Assembly (NCBI GenBank): GCA_900550355.1
Contig: URRT01000052.1
Coordinates: 1-11,454 of the forward strand
Direction of reading: 5' to 3'
Length of the DNA stretch: 11,454 nucleotides
Source of the DNA: an uncultured Collinsella sp.
GTDB taxonomy: Bacteria; Actinomycetota; Coriobacteriia; Coriobacteriales; Coriobacteriaceae
The translations under genes and the position numbers were made by a program. Position 1 is the first letter of the stretch. Each line of letters begins with the position of its first letter. Shown one piece after another: positions 5,230-11,454 of the stretch. The notes beneath the pieces are model-generated. The model saw only the letters and a program-made list of their open reading frames with translations. It was not told the DNA's origin and did no database searches.

Positions 5230-6318
5230 ATGGATTTACTGATTGATATTCTGCTCGACGCCGGCAAGGACACGCTGTCGCTGGTGCCGTTTTTGTTGGT
5301 GACGTATCTTGCTCTCGAGACACTTGAGCACGTTGCGGGCGACCGCGTCAACGGCGCTATCAAGCGCGCCGGCGCTGCGGGTCCCGTGGTTGGCTCGCTG
5401 CTGGGCATGGTGCCGCAGTGCGGATTTTCGGCCATGGCAGCAACGCTGTACGCCGGCCGTGTCGTGACCTTGGGCACGTTGGTGGCGGTGTTCCTTTCGA
5501 CCTCCGATGAGATGCTGCCGCTGTTGCTTGCCGAGCAGGTTCCCGTGCAGACTATGGCGATGCTTTTGGCTTCGAAAGCGCTGATCGCACTGGTCACGGG
5601 TTTTATCGTGGACGCTGCCATTCGCGGCCTGCGCCGTAACGCCCGCGCGCACGCGGCGATTCGCCGTACCGTGCTGGGAACCGCGGCCAACCCGGCCCAC
5701 GTGAGCTGCGCGCACGACGACCACAGCGGCGGTGACATCATCGACGAGGTGGCCGAGGCAGGCGTGAGCGCCGACCACATCCACGAGCTGTGCGAGCGCG
5801 ACCATTGCGGTTGTGATGAAGACGAGGACGAGCACGAACACGGACATGGCCACGATCACGGTCATGAGGGCGAACATGAACACCATGATGGTCACGGTCA
5901 CTCTCACTCCCACGAAGGGACGCCTGTCCTGTCGATCATCCGCAGTGCGATCTCGCACACCGTGCAGGTCTCGGTATTCATTTTTCTGGTGACGCTGATT
6001 CTGGTCGCCGTGCTCGAGACGTTCGGCGAGTCCGCGATCGAGCAGTTCCTGCGCGGCAACGAGACACTCGCTGTCCTGGGTTCGGCGCTTGTCGGGCTGA
6101 TTCCCAATTGCTCGGCGAGCGTGGTCATTACACAGCTGTATCTGGAAGGCGCGCTGCAACTGGCGCCGATGCTCGCCGGCACGCTCATTTCCGCCGGCGT
6201 GGGTTATCTGGTGCTGTTCCGCACCAACCGCAGCGCCCGCGAAAATGCCGTGTTCCTGATCATGATGTACGTCATCGGCGCTGGCTGGGGCCTCATCCTC
6301 TCCGCCGTTGGCCTCTAA
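5230..6318 (+). CDS. ArsP_2-type heavy-metal/manganese exporter with His-rich loop
   Basis: An inner-membrane permease of 362 residues matching the putative 10-TM heavy-metal exporter family (ArsP_2, often annotated as putative manganese or arsenic efflux). Two repeated halves each carry a signature Pro-x-Cys loop: GMVPQCGFSAMAATLYAGR (59-77) and GLIPNCSASVVITQLYLEG (289-307). This internal symmetry is typical of the family. Membrane segments fall near 15-35, 48-75, 78-100, 107-130, 242-263, 279-300, 310-330 and 339-360. Between the halves, residues 157-229 form a hydrophilic loop with 19 histidines, many Asp/Glu and the cluster DHCGC (191-195), clearly a metal-binding region. AAAGG about 12 nt upstream supports ATG 5230. 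The gene stands alone between a divergent promoter and a strong terminator. Family confident; substrate unknown. Confidence 0.88.
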   Translation: MDLLIDILLDAGKDTLSLVPFLLVTYLALETLEHVAGDRVNGAIKRAGAAGPVVGSLLGMVPQCGFSAMAATLYAGRVVTLGTLVAVFLSTSDEMLPLLLAEQVPVQTMAMLLASKALIALVTGFIVDAAIRGLRRNARAHAAIRRTVLGTAANPAHVSCAHDDHSGGDIIDEVAEAGVSADHIHELCERDHCGCDEDEDEHEHGHGHDHGHEGEHEHHDGHGHSHSHEGTPVLSIIRSAISHTVQVSVFIFLVTLILVAVLETFGESAIEQFLRGNETLAVLGSALVGLIPNCSASVVITQLYLEGALQLAPMLAGTLISAGVGYLVLFRTNRSARENAVFLIMMYVIGAGWGLILSAVGL

Positions 6319-6333
6319 GTAGGCCTAAAAAAT

Positions 6334-6402
6334 GGGCTTCAAATAGCCATGCTCAGCGCCTGCGCAATGCGGCGACGCATGGCATTTTGAAGCCCGTTTT
6401 TT
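6334..6402. terminator. Large composite hairpin terminator after permease
   Basis: The outer stem GGGCTTCAAA (6334-6343) pairs with TTTGAAGCCC (6386-6395). The inner stem GCCATGC (6346-6352) pairs with GCATGGC (6377-6383). The 24-nt GC-rich loop can fold further. On the plus strand GTTTTTT follows; on the minus strand an A-run at 6327-6332 supplies a T tract, so it can act in both directions. It is longer than a usual intrinsic terminator. Confidence 0.85.
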
Positions 6403-6437
6403 GTTGAGCCATGGATTCCGAGCGCTCACACCGCTCA

Positions 6438-6480
6438 AAACAAAAAGGTAGATTTTAGGCATGTCTCAAAAATCTACCTT
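6438..6480 (-). terminator. Terminator of DUF188 gene
   Basis: A perfect 12-bp stem AAGGTAGATTTT (6445-6456) / AAAATCTACCTT (6469-6480) with a 12-nt loop. On the minus strand it is followed by TTTTTGTTTT, and it starts 3 bp after the DUF188 stop. With the preceding hairpin it insulates two convergent units. Confidence 0.85.
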
Positions 6481-6482
6481 GG

Positions 6483-6965
6483 TTAGTGCAGCAACTCGGT
6501 GAGGTTGCGTTTAAAGCGGGCGCGGTCTTCGCTGGTAAATGCTGCCGGACCGCGAGTGCGTCCGCCGGCGCGGCGTACCTTCTTTTCCTCGTGGCGAATA
6601 AACAGCTGCATGTCGATAGTCGCCTTGTCGTACACGCGCCCGCGCACACCGATGGCGGCGGCATCGCGCCCGAGCACCATGCTCGCCAAGCCAATGTCCT
6701 GCGTCACGACCACGTCGCCCGCCTGCAGGCGTTCGACAATGGCAAAGTCGGCGCTGTCGGCGCCCACGCTCACGTCGAGCGTCGTGACCCAAAAGCCGCG
6801 TCGCGCGTGCTCGGCATCGCGCGGGTCGTCGCGGCGAATGTGCCGTTCCAGGTTTTGCGTGCTGTTGCCGGCGATAACAACGGCGACGCCCGCCCGCCGC
6901 GCGCAGTCAATCGACTCGCGCGTGACCGGGCAGGCGTCGGCATCAATAAAGAGCGTCTTTGGCAT
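6483..6965 (-). CDS. YaiI/YqxD family protein (UPF0178, DUF188)
   Basis: A 160-residue cytoplasmic protein of the conserved DUF188 family, about the usual length, with a PIN/NYN-like nuclease-type fold suggested for the family but no settled function. Family marks visible: FIDADACPV (6-14), the central DSADFAIVERLQAGDVVVTQDIGLAS (70-95) with clustered Asp residues, and the tail HEEKKVRRAGGRTRGP (124-139) followed by an EDRARF helix. Its ATG (6965) directly follows the TAG of the upstream DUF308 gene (TAGATG). No good ribosome binding site is present, so translation is probably coupled to termination of the upstream gene. A strong terminator follows the stop. Family certain; biochemical role unknown. 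Confidence 0.95.
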   Translation of the reverse strand: MPKTLFIDADACPVTRESIDCARRAGVAVVIAGNSTQNLERHIRRDDPRDAEHARRGFWVTTLDVSVGADSADFAIVERLQAGDVVVTQDIGLASMVLGRDAAAIGVRGRVYDKATIDMQLFIRHEEKKVRRAGGRTRGPAAFTSEDRARFKRNLTELLH

Positions 6966-7568
6966 CTAGCGCACCAGTTTGCCAAACTGAATGGCGCGAA
7001 CAATGAGCGTCACGCCAAACACCAGCAGCGCGGCACCGCTAAAGATGACGAGCATCTTGGCCGACCACAGCGGATAGATAAACACGAACATGCCGGCGAT
7101 GATGGAAAGTGCGCCGCTCAGGATAGCGAGGGCGCGGTTGGACGAAAGCTCGGACTCCAGAATGGACATGACACCTTCGACAATCCAGCCAAAGCCGGCC
7201 ACGATAACCACCATCGTGGTGAGCGTCGCGGTCGAGAAGGCCTGGTTGCGCAGGATTATGACGCCGCCCAAGATAATGAGTAGGTTGGAGATGATGCTCG
7301 TCACGCGCCAGCCGGTGGGCAGCAGCGGCTCAAAAATGGCAGTGAATAGTCTGATGGCAGCAGTGATTACAAAGTAAAAACCCAGGACAGTCGTCAAAAA
7401 GACGAGGGACTTGGCAGGTGCAAAAAGCAGCGCGATACCAGCAATGAGTGCTAAGACGCCCGTGATGGCGTAGATCCAGCGTACGGCCTTGACGGCTTTG
7501 CCCGCCATGCTTTTCTCGTCAAATCCAAACTGGCTCGGTTTTTGATCATCGTTCTTAAAGATGCCCAT
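6966..7568 (-). CDS. DUF308/HdeD-like six-helix membrane protein
   Basis: A 200-residue integral membrane protein of the HdeD/DUF308 family, small multi-pass proteins linked in enterobacteria to acid tolerance but of unknown role elsewhere. After a hydrophilic cytoplasmic tail (1-26), six hydrophobic segments lie near 31-50, 54-75, 90-107, 112-135, 146-165 and 168-190. They show the internal duplication usual in this family, with short loops such as LESELSSNRALAILSGALS between helices 4 and 5. The start is set at ATG 7568 by AAAGGAG upstream. The frame stays open to 7694 but the extra residues are Pro/Gly-rich and have no ribosome signal. The stop codon abuts the DUF188 start, so the two form one operon. 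No clear promoter was found in the 234 bp upstream. Confidence 0.88.
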   Translation of the reverse strand: MGIFKNDDQKPSQFGFDEKSMAGKAVKAVRWIYAITGVLALIAGIALLFAPAKSLVFLTTVLGFYFVITAAIRLFTAIFEPLLPTGWRVTSIISNLLIILGGVIILRNQAFSTATLTTMVVIVAGFGWIVEGVMSILESELSSNRALAILSGALSIIAGMFVFIYPLWSAKMLVIFSGAALLVFGVTLIVRAIQFGKLVR

Positions 7569-7755
7569 AAGTCTCCTTTCCGTGCGGCGTAAGCCTTGAT
7601 CGTTACAACCAGTATCCCCTAAGGGCGCTGACGTATGGGTCGGGGAGGGCGAAACGTAACCCAAAGGCCCCGAATTGTTTCCGTTGTTCCCCACGTCGCG
7701 ATTTTCTATTCAACAGGTGTAGAACATTGCAGCCCTGTTCGTTATTGCCTACGTT

Positions 7756-7774
7756 TTAGGTTAGATTTTCCTAA
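7756..7774. promoter_or_regulatory. DtxR/IdeR-box-like sequence upstream of nitroreductase
   Basis: TTAGGTTAGATTTTCCTAA agrees with the known actinobacterial iron box TTAGGTTAGGCTAACCTAA at 15 of 19 positions: the left half is perfect, and the right half keeps CCTAA. It lies 28 bp before ATG 7803, where it could overlap the promoter. Binding by an iron- or manganese-dependent DtxR-family repressor is inferred. Confidence 0.4.
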
Positions 7775-7802
7775 GGACAATTGGCTTGTATTGGGGGTCC
7801 CT

Positions 7803-8474
7803 ATGAACGAAGCAGTTCCCGAGGCACCGTCGAGTGTCGAATCGATGGCAAAGCAAGGTTGCGAAAAGCTTGGCCTGGACACGTTTGACGCGCTGGTCCG
7901 CCGCGCCCGTACGTGCCGCCGTTTTGACGAGTCCATGCGCGTGCCGCGCGAGTTTTTGCTCGAGCTGGCGGAACTGGCGCACCTGGCTCCCTGCGGCGCC
8001 AATGCTTAGCGTCTGCGTTTTCATGTGGTGAGCGGTGCCGAGGATTGCGCGCGTGTATTTGATGAGCTTGCATGGGCCGGCGCGCTTAAGGATTGGTCGG
8101 GTCCTGCCGAGGGCGAGCGTCCGACCGGCTACATCGCGATTCTTGCCGAGCGCGCTGTTCCGGGTAAGCCCGCCGCGCCCATCACCGAGGTCGACACGGG
8201 CATTGCCGCGCAGACGATGATGCTCGCCGCCCGCAGCGCCACGCCCGAGGTGGCAGCCTGCATGTTCAAGGCCTTTACGCCCCACGCGATCGATGCTATG
8301 GGGCTCGATAACGACAAGTATGAGCTCAAGCTGATCATGGCTTTTGGCGTGCCGGCCGAGACGCAGATGATCGATGCGATCGATTCCAACCCCGACGGCT
8401 CAATTAATTACTGGCGTGACGATGCGCAGGTGCACCACGTACCCAAGCGCCCGCTCGCCGACGTGCTGGTGTAG
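7803..8474 (+). pseudogene. Nitroreductase-family gene with one in-frame amber codon
   Basis: Reads as a full 223-codon nitroreductase (FMN-dependent NAD(P)H oxidoreductase) except for TAG at 8007-8009, codon 69. Upstream is RRARTCRRFDESMRVPREFLLELAELAHLAPCGANA (the Arg-rich FMN phosphate-binding start and the AP..N loop). Downstream in the same frame is RLRFHVVSG, WAGALKDWSGPAEGERPTGYIAILAE, TGIAAQTMMLAA and YWRDDAQVHHVPKRPL up to TAG 8472-8474. In the family the loop normally reads APxxxNxQPxRF, so the stop replaces the conserved Gln, most simply CAG to TAG. There is no frameshift or deletion and the downstream part is not eroded, so loss is recent, strain-specific or a sequencing error. 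GGGGG 7 nt before ATG 7803 serves as ribosome site; a GTG at 8025 could in principle restart but would lack the FMN loop. Confidence 0.85.
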
Positions 8475-8506
8475 CTGAGCGTCACCGCGGCGTGATCAGA
8501 CGGTAA

Positions 8507-8541
8507 ACCACCACAAAGGTGCCTGTCCCCTTTGTGGTGGT
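8507..8541. repeat. Perfect 13-bp hairpin, REP-like
   Basis: ACCACCACAAAGG (8507-8519), loop TGCCTGTCC, then CCTTTGTGGTGGT (8529-8541). The core AAAGGTGCCTGTCCCC/TTT resembles an intergenic repeat I remember from many bacterial genomes. No T tract follows, so it is a poor intrinsic terminator. It sits 16 bp before the GTG start of the first phosphatase and could affect its translation or simply be an inserted REP. Confidence 0.7.
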
Positions 8542-8556
8542 ACGAGGGGAGAGCGT

Positions 8557-9099
8557 GTGGCAGATCTGTATTTGGTGCGGCATGGGCAGACTGAGCTCAA
8601 TGTGCAGAGCATTTTGCAGGGCTGGCACGATTCGCCGCTTACGGCGCGCGGGCGCGAGCAGGCGCTGACGGCGCGTACGGCGTTTGCGGCGCGTGGCGTG
8701 GCCTTTGATCATGTGTATTCCTCGCCGTTGGGCCGGGCGCGGCATACGGCCGAGCTTATCGTTGGCGAGGGCCGTTCCATTGAGCTGGTCGATGACCTGC
8801 GTGAGTGGCATTTTGGCTCGCTGGAGGGCACATCAAATCGCGAGATGCCGCCGCAGCCCTGGGGCGATTATCCGGTGGCCTTTGGCGGCGAGTCGGAAGT
8901 GCAGCTTCAGTCGCGCATGGTCGCGGCGCTGTCCCGTATTATGGCCCGGCCGCAGCACGACTGCGTGCTGGCGGTTTCCCACGGCTCAGCCTGCCAGGAG
9001 TTTCTTGAGTATGTGACTGGCGGGGGAGAGCTACCCGACAACGGTGCCGTGCTTCATTTTGGCTATTGCGACGGGGCGTTTTCGCTCTTGGGTTGGTAA
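8557..9099 (+). CDS. Histidine phosphatase family protein (first of tandem pair)
   Basis: A 180-residue cytoplasmic enzyme of the phosphoglycerate-mutase-like (histidine phosphatase) superfamily, which transfers phosphate through a histidine. YLVRHGQTELN holds the nucleophile His9 with Arg8; SSPLGRARHTAE gives the second phosphate-pocket Arg60; LREWHFGSLEG provides Glu83, the likely proton donor; and VLAVSHGSA gives His142. The start is GTG 8557 with GGGGAG just upstream; there is no nearby in-frame ATG. At 180 residues it is short for the superfamily but complete for the core fold. Substrate cannot be named: members include cofactor-dependent mutases, fructose-2,6-bisphosphatases and alpha-ribazole or generic sugar phosphatases. 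The next gene, 17 bp downstream, is a close paralogue, so the two are probably co-transcribed. Confidence 0.93.
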   Translation: MADLYLVRHGQTELNVQSILQGWHDSPLTARGREQALTARTAFAARGVAFDHVYSSPLGRARHTAELIVGEGRSIELVDDLREWHFGSLEGTSNREMPPQPWGDYPVAFGGESEVQLQSRMVAALSRIMARPQHDCVLAVSHGSACQEFLEYVTGGGELPDNGAVLHFGYCDGAFSLLGW

Positions 9100-9116
9100 C
9101 GAACGAAAGGACCCCT

Positions 9117-9752
9117 ATGAATAAAGATCTGTATCTGGTCCGTCATGGACAGACGATATTCAACCTTAAGCGTATCATTCAGGGGTGGAGTGACTCGCCG
9201 CTTACGCAGTTGGGTTGCGACCAGGCGGCGCGCGCCGGCATGTTTTTACGTGCGCGCGGCATTGAGCCCGATCATGCCTACACCTCTACGCTTCATCGCA
9301 CCGAGCAGACTATCGCCAACTTGTGGCCGGGCTTGGCGTACGAGCGCCTGGACGGCCTGCGTGAGTGGTTCTTTGGCGACTTTGAGGCCGAGCGCGTGAT
9401 GCTTATGCCCGAGCGCCCGTGGCGCGACTTCTATCGGCAGTTTGGCGGCGAGGGCCAGATCCAGGTGCGCACGCGCATGGTGGCGACGCTGACCGATCTT
9501 ATGCAGCGTCCGGACCATACGTGCGTGCTCGCGGTAAGTCATGGCTCAGCTATCAAGGAGTTTTTGGACCACGTGCGGGGCGCGGCGGCCGACGAGCGCG
9601 AACGCGTGCCGGGCAACTGCTCAGTGCTGCATTTTGCGTTTGACGATGCGGCCGATACGTTTGAACTGGTCGAAGTCTTTACGCAGGAAGACTACGCGCG
9701 CGAGCTGGGGCTAGAGCCGCTCGTGGCGGCGGCAGGTCCGCAGCGTGGATAA
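9117..9752 (+). CDS. Histidine phosphatase family protein (second of tandem pair)
   Basis: A 211-residue paralogue of the preceding gene, from local duplication. The catalytic set is intact: YLVRHGQTIFN (Arg9, His10), TSTLHRTEQT (Arg61), LREWFFGDFEAE (Glu83) and VLAVSHGSAIKEF (His142). It differs in having FEA in place of the usual FEG after Glu83. It also has an insertion AADERERVPGNC (156-168) and a C-terminal extension of about 25 residues (VFTQEDYARELGLEPLVAAA). The start is ATG 9117 with GAAAGGA at good spacing; the open frame upstream overlaps the end of the first gene and is unlikely to be used. A bidirectional terminator follows. Shared motifs but diverged loops suggest different substrates for the pair. 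No specific substrate can be assigned. Confidence 0.93.
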   Translation: MNKDLYLVRHGQTIFNLKRIIQGWSDSPLTQLGCDQAARAGMFLRARGIEPDHAYTSTLHRTEQTIANLWPGLAYERLDGLREWFFGDFEAERVMLMPERPWRDFYRQFGGEGQIQVRTRMVATLTDLMQRPDHTCVLAVSHGSAIKEFLDHVRGAAADERERVPGNCSVLHFAFDDAADTFELVEVFTQEDYARELGLEPLVAAAGPQRG

Positions 9753-9796
9753 CGCTGACGTTGCGGCCCGGTTTACCGGCGTAATTGTTTGATGCG

Positions 9797-9842
9797 AAAA
9801 GGGCGGAGGTGCATGCGTTTGCTGCATCTCCGCCCCTTGTTT
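9797..9842. terminator. Bidirectional terminator between convergent units
   Basis: GGGCGGAGGTGCA (9801-9813) pairs with TGCATCTCCGCCC (9823-9835) across a 9-nt loop, with one G-T pair. The plus side continues CTTGTTTGTTTG; the minus side continues TTTTCG. It fits its place between the phosphatase operon and the minus-strand DUF1015 gene. Confidence 0.85.
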
Positions 9843-9881
9843 GTTTGGATGCTGGGTTTTCCAGCTTAGCGTTTGAGTTCG

Positions 9882-10571
9882 CTAGAACCGTGAGACCTGG
9901 TGAGTGAGCAGACCCGTCGGAACCTGCGGCGCGCTGCCGCTGACCTGCGCGGCGGGGAACAGCACGGCTACAGCAAAGTTGAACGGCTCTTTGCCAGAGT
10001 AGGCGCCGGCAGCGCGGGCCTCGTCGGCCAGAATCTGCGATGCCCCAGCCAGTGCGGCGACATAGGCGGAGTCACCGGCGAACACCGGGTCGGGCGCCTG
10101 ATCGAGCATGGCACGGATGGCGGCAACGGCGTCCTCGCGCTTGACCTCCCACACGCGATGTGTGACGCCCGCGGGATCGGTGACGGCGTAGAGCGATGCG
10201 CCCTCTTTGGCAGCGCTCAAAATGATATCCATGACGGGCGACGCCTCGTAGGCGAGCGACACGGGGCGCGGCTGCACCTTAAGCTCGGCGATCGCGCGCG
10301 CGGCGGCGAGTGCGTCGACGCTCTCGGCGGCAGCCTCGTCGCTACCCGTCAGTACGTTAACCGGGCAAATCGCCACGACACCCGTCGCGCGACCCGGCTC
10401 GCCCGAGCATTCGTACACGTAATACGCCGCGCCTGGATCCTTGAGCATTAGGCCGTCAGCAATGGCGCCGCGCAGGGCGTCGTTGCCGCTCAGGATACCG
10501 CCCATCGCAGGCAGCGCCTCGAGCACACGGTCCTGAGCCGGGCGGATGCAGGGAAACGGAAGTGCTTTCAT
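9882..10571 (-). CDS. Shortened DUF1015-family protein
   Basis: A 229-residue protein of unknown function resembling the N-terminal part of DUF1015 proteins, which are usually near 400 residues. Recognisable stretches are the N-terminal PFPCIRPAQD (5-14), DPGAAYYVYECSGEPGRATGVVAICPV (45-71), QPRPVSLAYEASPVMDIILS (100-119), TDPAGVTHRVWEV (131-143) and FNFAVAVLFPAAQV (197-210). The normally invariant DGHHR after the third of these is replaced by FAGDSAYVAALAG (164-176). The protein ends about 20 residues after the AVLFP motif, so the C-terminal half is missing. The frame is clean and there is no remnant downstream before the terminator, so this is a stable short form or an old truncation. TTAGGA precedes ATG 10571. 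It follows the M20 gene by 39 bp, probably in the same transcript. Function unknown. Confidence 0.75.
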   Translation of the reverse strand: MKALPFPCIRPAQDRVLEALPAMGGILSGNDALRGAIADGLMLKDPGAAYYVYECSGEPGRATGVVAICPVNVLTGSDEAAAESVDALAAARAIAELKVQPRPVSLAYEASPVMDIILSAAKEGASLYAVTDPAGVTHRVWEVKREDAVAAIRAMLDQAPDPVFAGDSAYVAALAGASQILADEARAAGAYSGKEPFNFAVAVLFPAAQVSGSAPQVPTGLLTHQVSRF

Positions 10572-10610
10572 GGGCGGTCCTAACGCGCGAGTCGGTTTGT
10601 TCGCGGCTTA

Positions 10611-11454
10611 TTATGCCCCAACTTGGCCGCTTGCGTCCCAGAGCGTGTTATCGGCAAGCGCGATGAGCACGTTTTGGCAGCGAACGATATCGGCATGGGG
10701 CACATACTCGTCGGGCTTGTGTGCGAGCGCCAACGAGCCGGGGCCGTAGCTCATACAATTGCGGTTGCCTGTCTTGCCGGCAATGACGGCGGTATCGGTG
10801 TAGCCGGTAAAGAAGCCGACGGTCGTGTCCGCGTCCGTTACGTCATCGGCGGCACGCTTGAGCGCTGCTAGAAGGGGAGAGTTCGGGTCGCGCTCGATGG
10901 CGGGGCGGTCGCCCGTCACGGTGTAGCTGCCATGGCAACCGGGAACGGCGGCTTCGGCGACGGCGATGGCATGCTCGACCATATTGATTGCGGCGGCCGT
11001 ATCGGTCGGCGGGGTCAGGCGCATGTCGACCCAGACTTTGGCGCGGTCGGGTACGACGTAGGGGCGATATCCGCCCTCGATTTGGCCAAACGTGATGGTC
11101 GAAGGCCCCAGCTCATCGTGCGCGGGCAGCGCCGCAAACGCGCGACGAAGCGAACACATGACCTCGGCCATGGCGGCGACGGCATCCGCGCCCTTCCAAG
11201 GCTGGCTCGCATGCGCCGTCACGCCAGCCATTTCAATCTCGAACCACGTACGCCCCTTGTGCGCCACCTGGATCTGTCCGTCGGTGGGCTCGGTGTCCAG
11301 CACCCATTCGCGCGAGCTGACCCAGCCAGCATCGATCGCGGCCTCTGAGCCGCGCATGAAGTCTTCCTCGTCGACCGAGCAGATGAGCGAAAAGCCGCGG
11401 CGTGGCAGCGCGCCATCCGCCGCCACGCGCTCGAGCGTATGGACCAGTGCGGCA
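10611..11454 (-). CDS. M20-family metallopeptidase/deacylase, 5' end beyond window
   Basis: The C-terminal ~280 residues of an M20 zinc enzyme (ArgE/DapE/ACY1/CPG2 type), which hydrolyses amide bonds of small acylated amino acids or peptides in the cytoplasm. The fragment enters in mid-frame and shows VDEED (the general-base Glu and adjacent zinc-bridging Glu) and a VLDTEPTDG loop with a zinc Asp. The dimerization domain follows, from HKGRTWFEIEMAGVTAHASQPWKGADAV through VDMRL. The end of the catalytic domain is GFFTGYTDTAVIAG and ALAHKPDEYV, whose His is the last zinc ligand. The N-terminal HxD zinc motif lies off the window. The stop TAA (10613-10611) is 39 bp before the DUF1015 gene. Substrate unresolved: peptidase, desuccinylase and deacetylase members share these motifs. 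Confidence 0.93.
   Translation of the reverse strand, partial: AALVHTLERVAADGALPRRGFSLICSVDEEDFMRGSEAAIDAGWVSSREWVLDTEPTDGQIQVAHKGRTWFEIEMAGVTAHASQPWKGADAVAAMAEVMCSLRRAFAALPAHDELGPSTITFGQIEGGYRPYVVPDRAKVWVDMRLTPPTDTAAAINMVEHAIAVAEAAVPGCHGSYTVTGDRPAIERDPNSPLLAALKRAADDVTDADTTVGFFTGYTDTAVIAGKTGNRNCMSYGPGSLALAHKPDEYVPHADIVRCQNVLIALADNTLWDASGQVGA

Noticed and set aside
5236..6159. Long minus-strand open frame opposite the permease
   Set aside because: It is antisense to a protein with clear family motifs. The Val/Met-rich stretch is only the complement of the His/Asp codons of the metal loop.
3848..6463. 13-base sequence GATTTTAGGCATG shared between about 3850-3862 (minus) and 6451-6463 (plus)
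   Set aside because: One or two exact 13-base matches are expected by chance in a window this size, and the flanks do not match.
7569..7694. N-terminal extension of the DUF308 protein
   Set aside because: The extra residues are Gly/Pro/Ser-rich, lack a ribosome site and are atypical of the family. ATG 7568 has AAAGGAG.
8007..8009. UAG read as pyrrolysine or another sense codon
   Set aside because: Several intact genes in the window (exonuclease, nuclease-like gene, DUF308) end in TAG at sensible positions, and no methylamine-type context is present. UAG is a normal stop here.

Overview
The window looks like GC-rich chromosome from a gut-type Actinomycetota of class Coriobacteriia, with Collinsella or a close relative as my best guess. 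This rests on overall gene content, base composition and a Vsr/DUF559-like protein type that I associate with that class. No rRNA, tRNA or CRISPR array was seen.

Left block (1-2204): a zinc/cadmium-type metal-resistance module on the minus strand. An SmtB/ArsR-family repressor (1764-2129) and a stand-alone 72-residue heavy-metal-associated (HMA) protein (1482-1700) form one operon. It is followed by a short hairpin terminator and then a P1B-type ATPase (1-1382, cut by the window edge) that has no HMA domain of its own. Three near-identical palindromes ending in TCATATAAT lie on the repressor promoter (two copies) and on the ATPase promoter (one copy). This gives a compact three-operator regulon in which the metal-binding domain is a separate protein.

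Island (about 2205-4089): a visibly AT-richer stretch. It holds a 255-bp element bounded by 45-bp imperfect inverted repeats (2286-2540), a gene for a 396-residue protein with a PD-(D/E)XK/Vsr-like nuclease segment (2550-3740), and about 350 bp without a convincing gene. The nuclease gene stops only 9 bp from the inverted-repeat element, which makes this the best candidate for an undescribed system in the window.

Middle block (4090-7568): a DEDDh exonuclease (minus) is divergent from an ArsP_2-type metal permease with a 19-histidine cytoplasmic loop (plus). Large hairpin terminators separate the permease from a convergent pair, a DUF308/HdeD-like membrane protein and a YaiI/YqxD (DUF188) protein, whose genes abut as TAGATG.

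Right block (7569-11454): a nitroreductase gene is interrupted by one amber codon exactly where a conserved Gln is expected, and a DtxR/IdeR-box-like sequence lies just upstream. A 13-bp perfect hairpin with a GTGCCTGTCCC-type core precedes two tandem histidine-phosphatase genes. A bidirectional terminator then separates these from a minus-strand pair: an M20 metallopeptidase (cut by the right edge) and a C-terminally shortened DUF1015 protein lacking the usual DGHHR motif.
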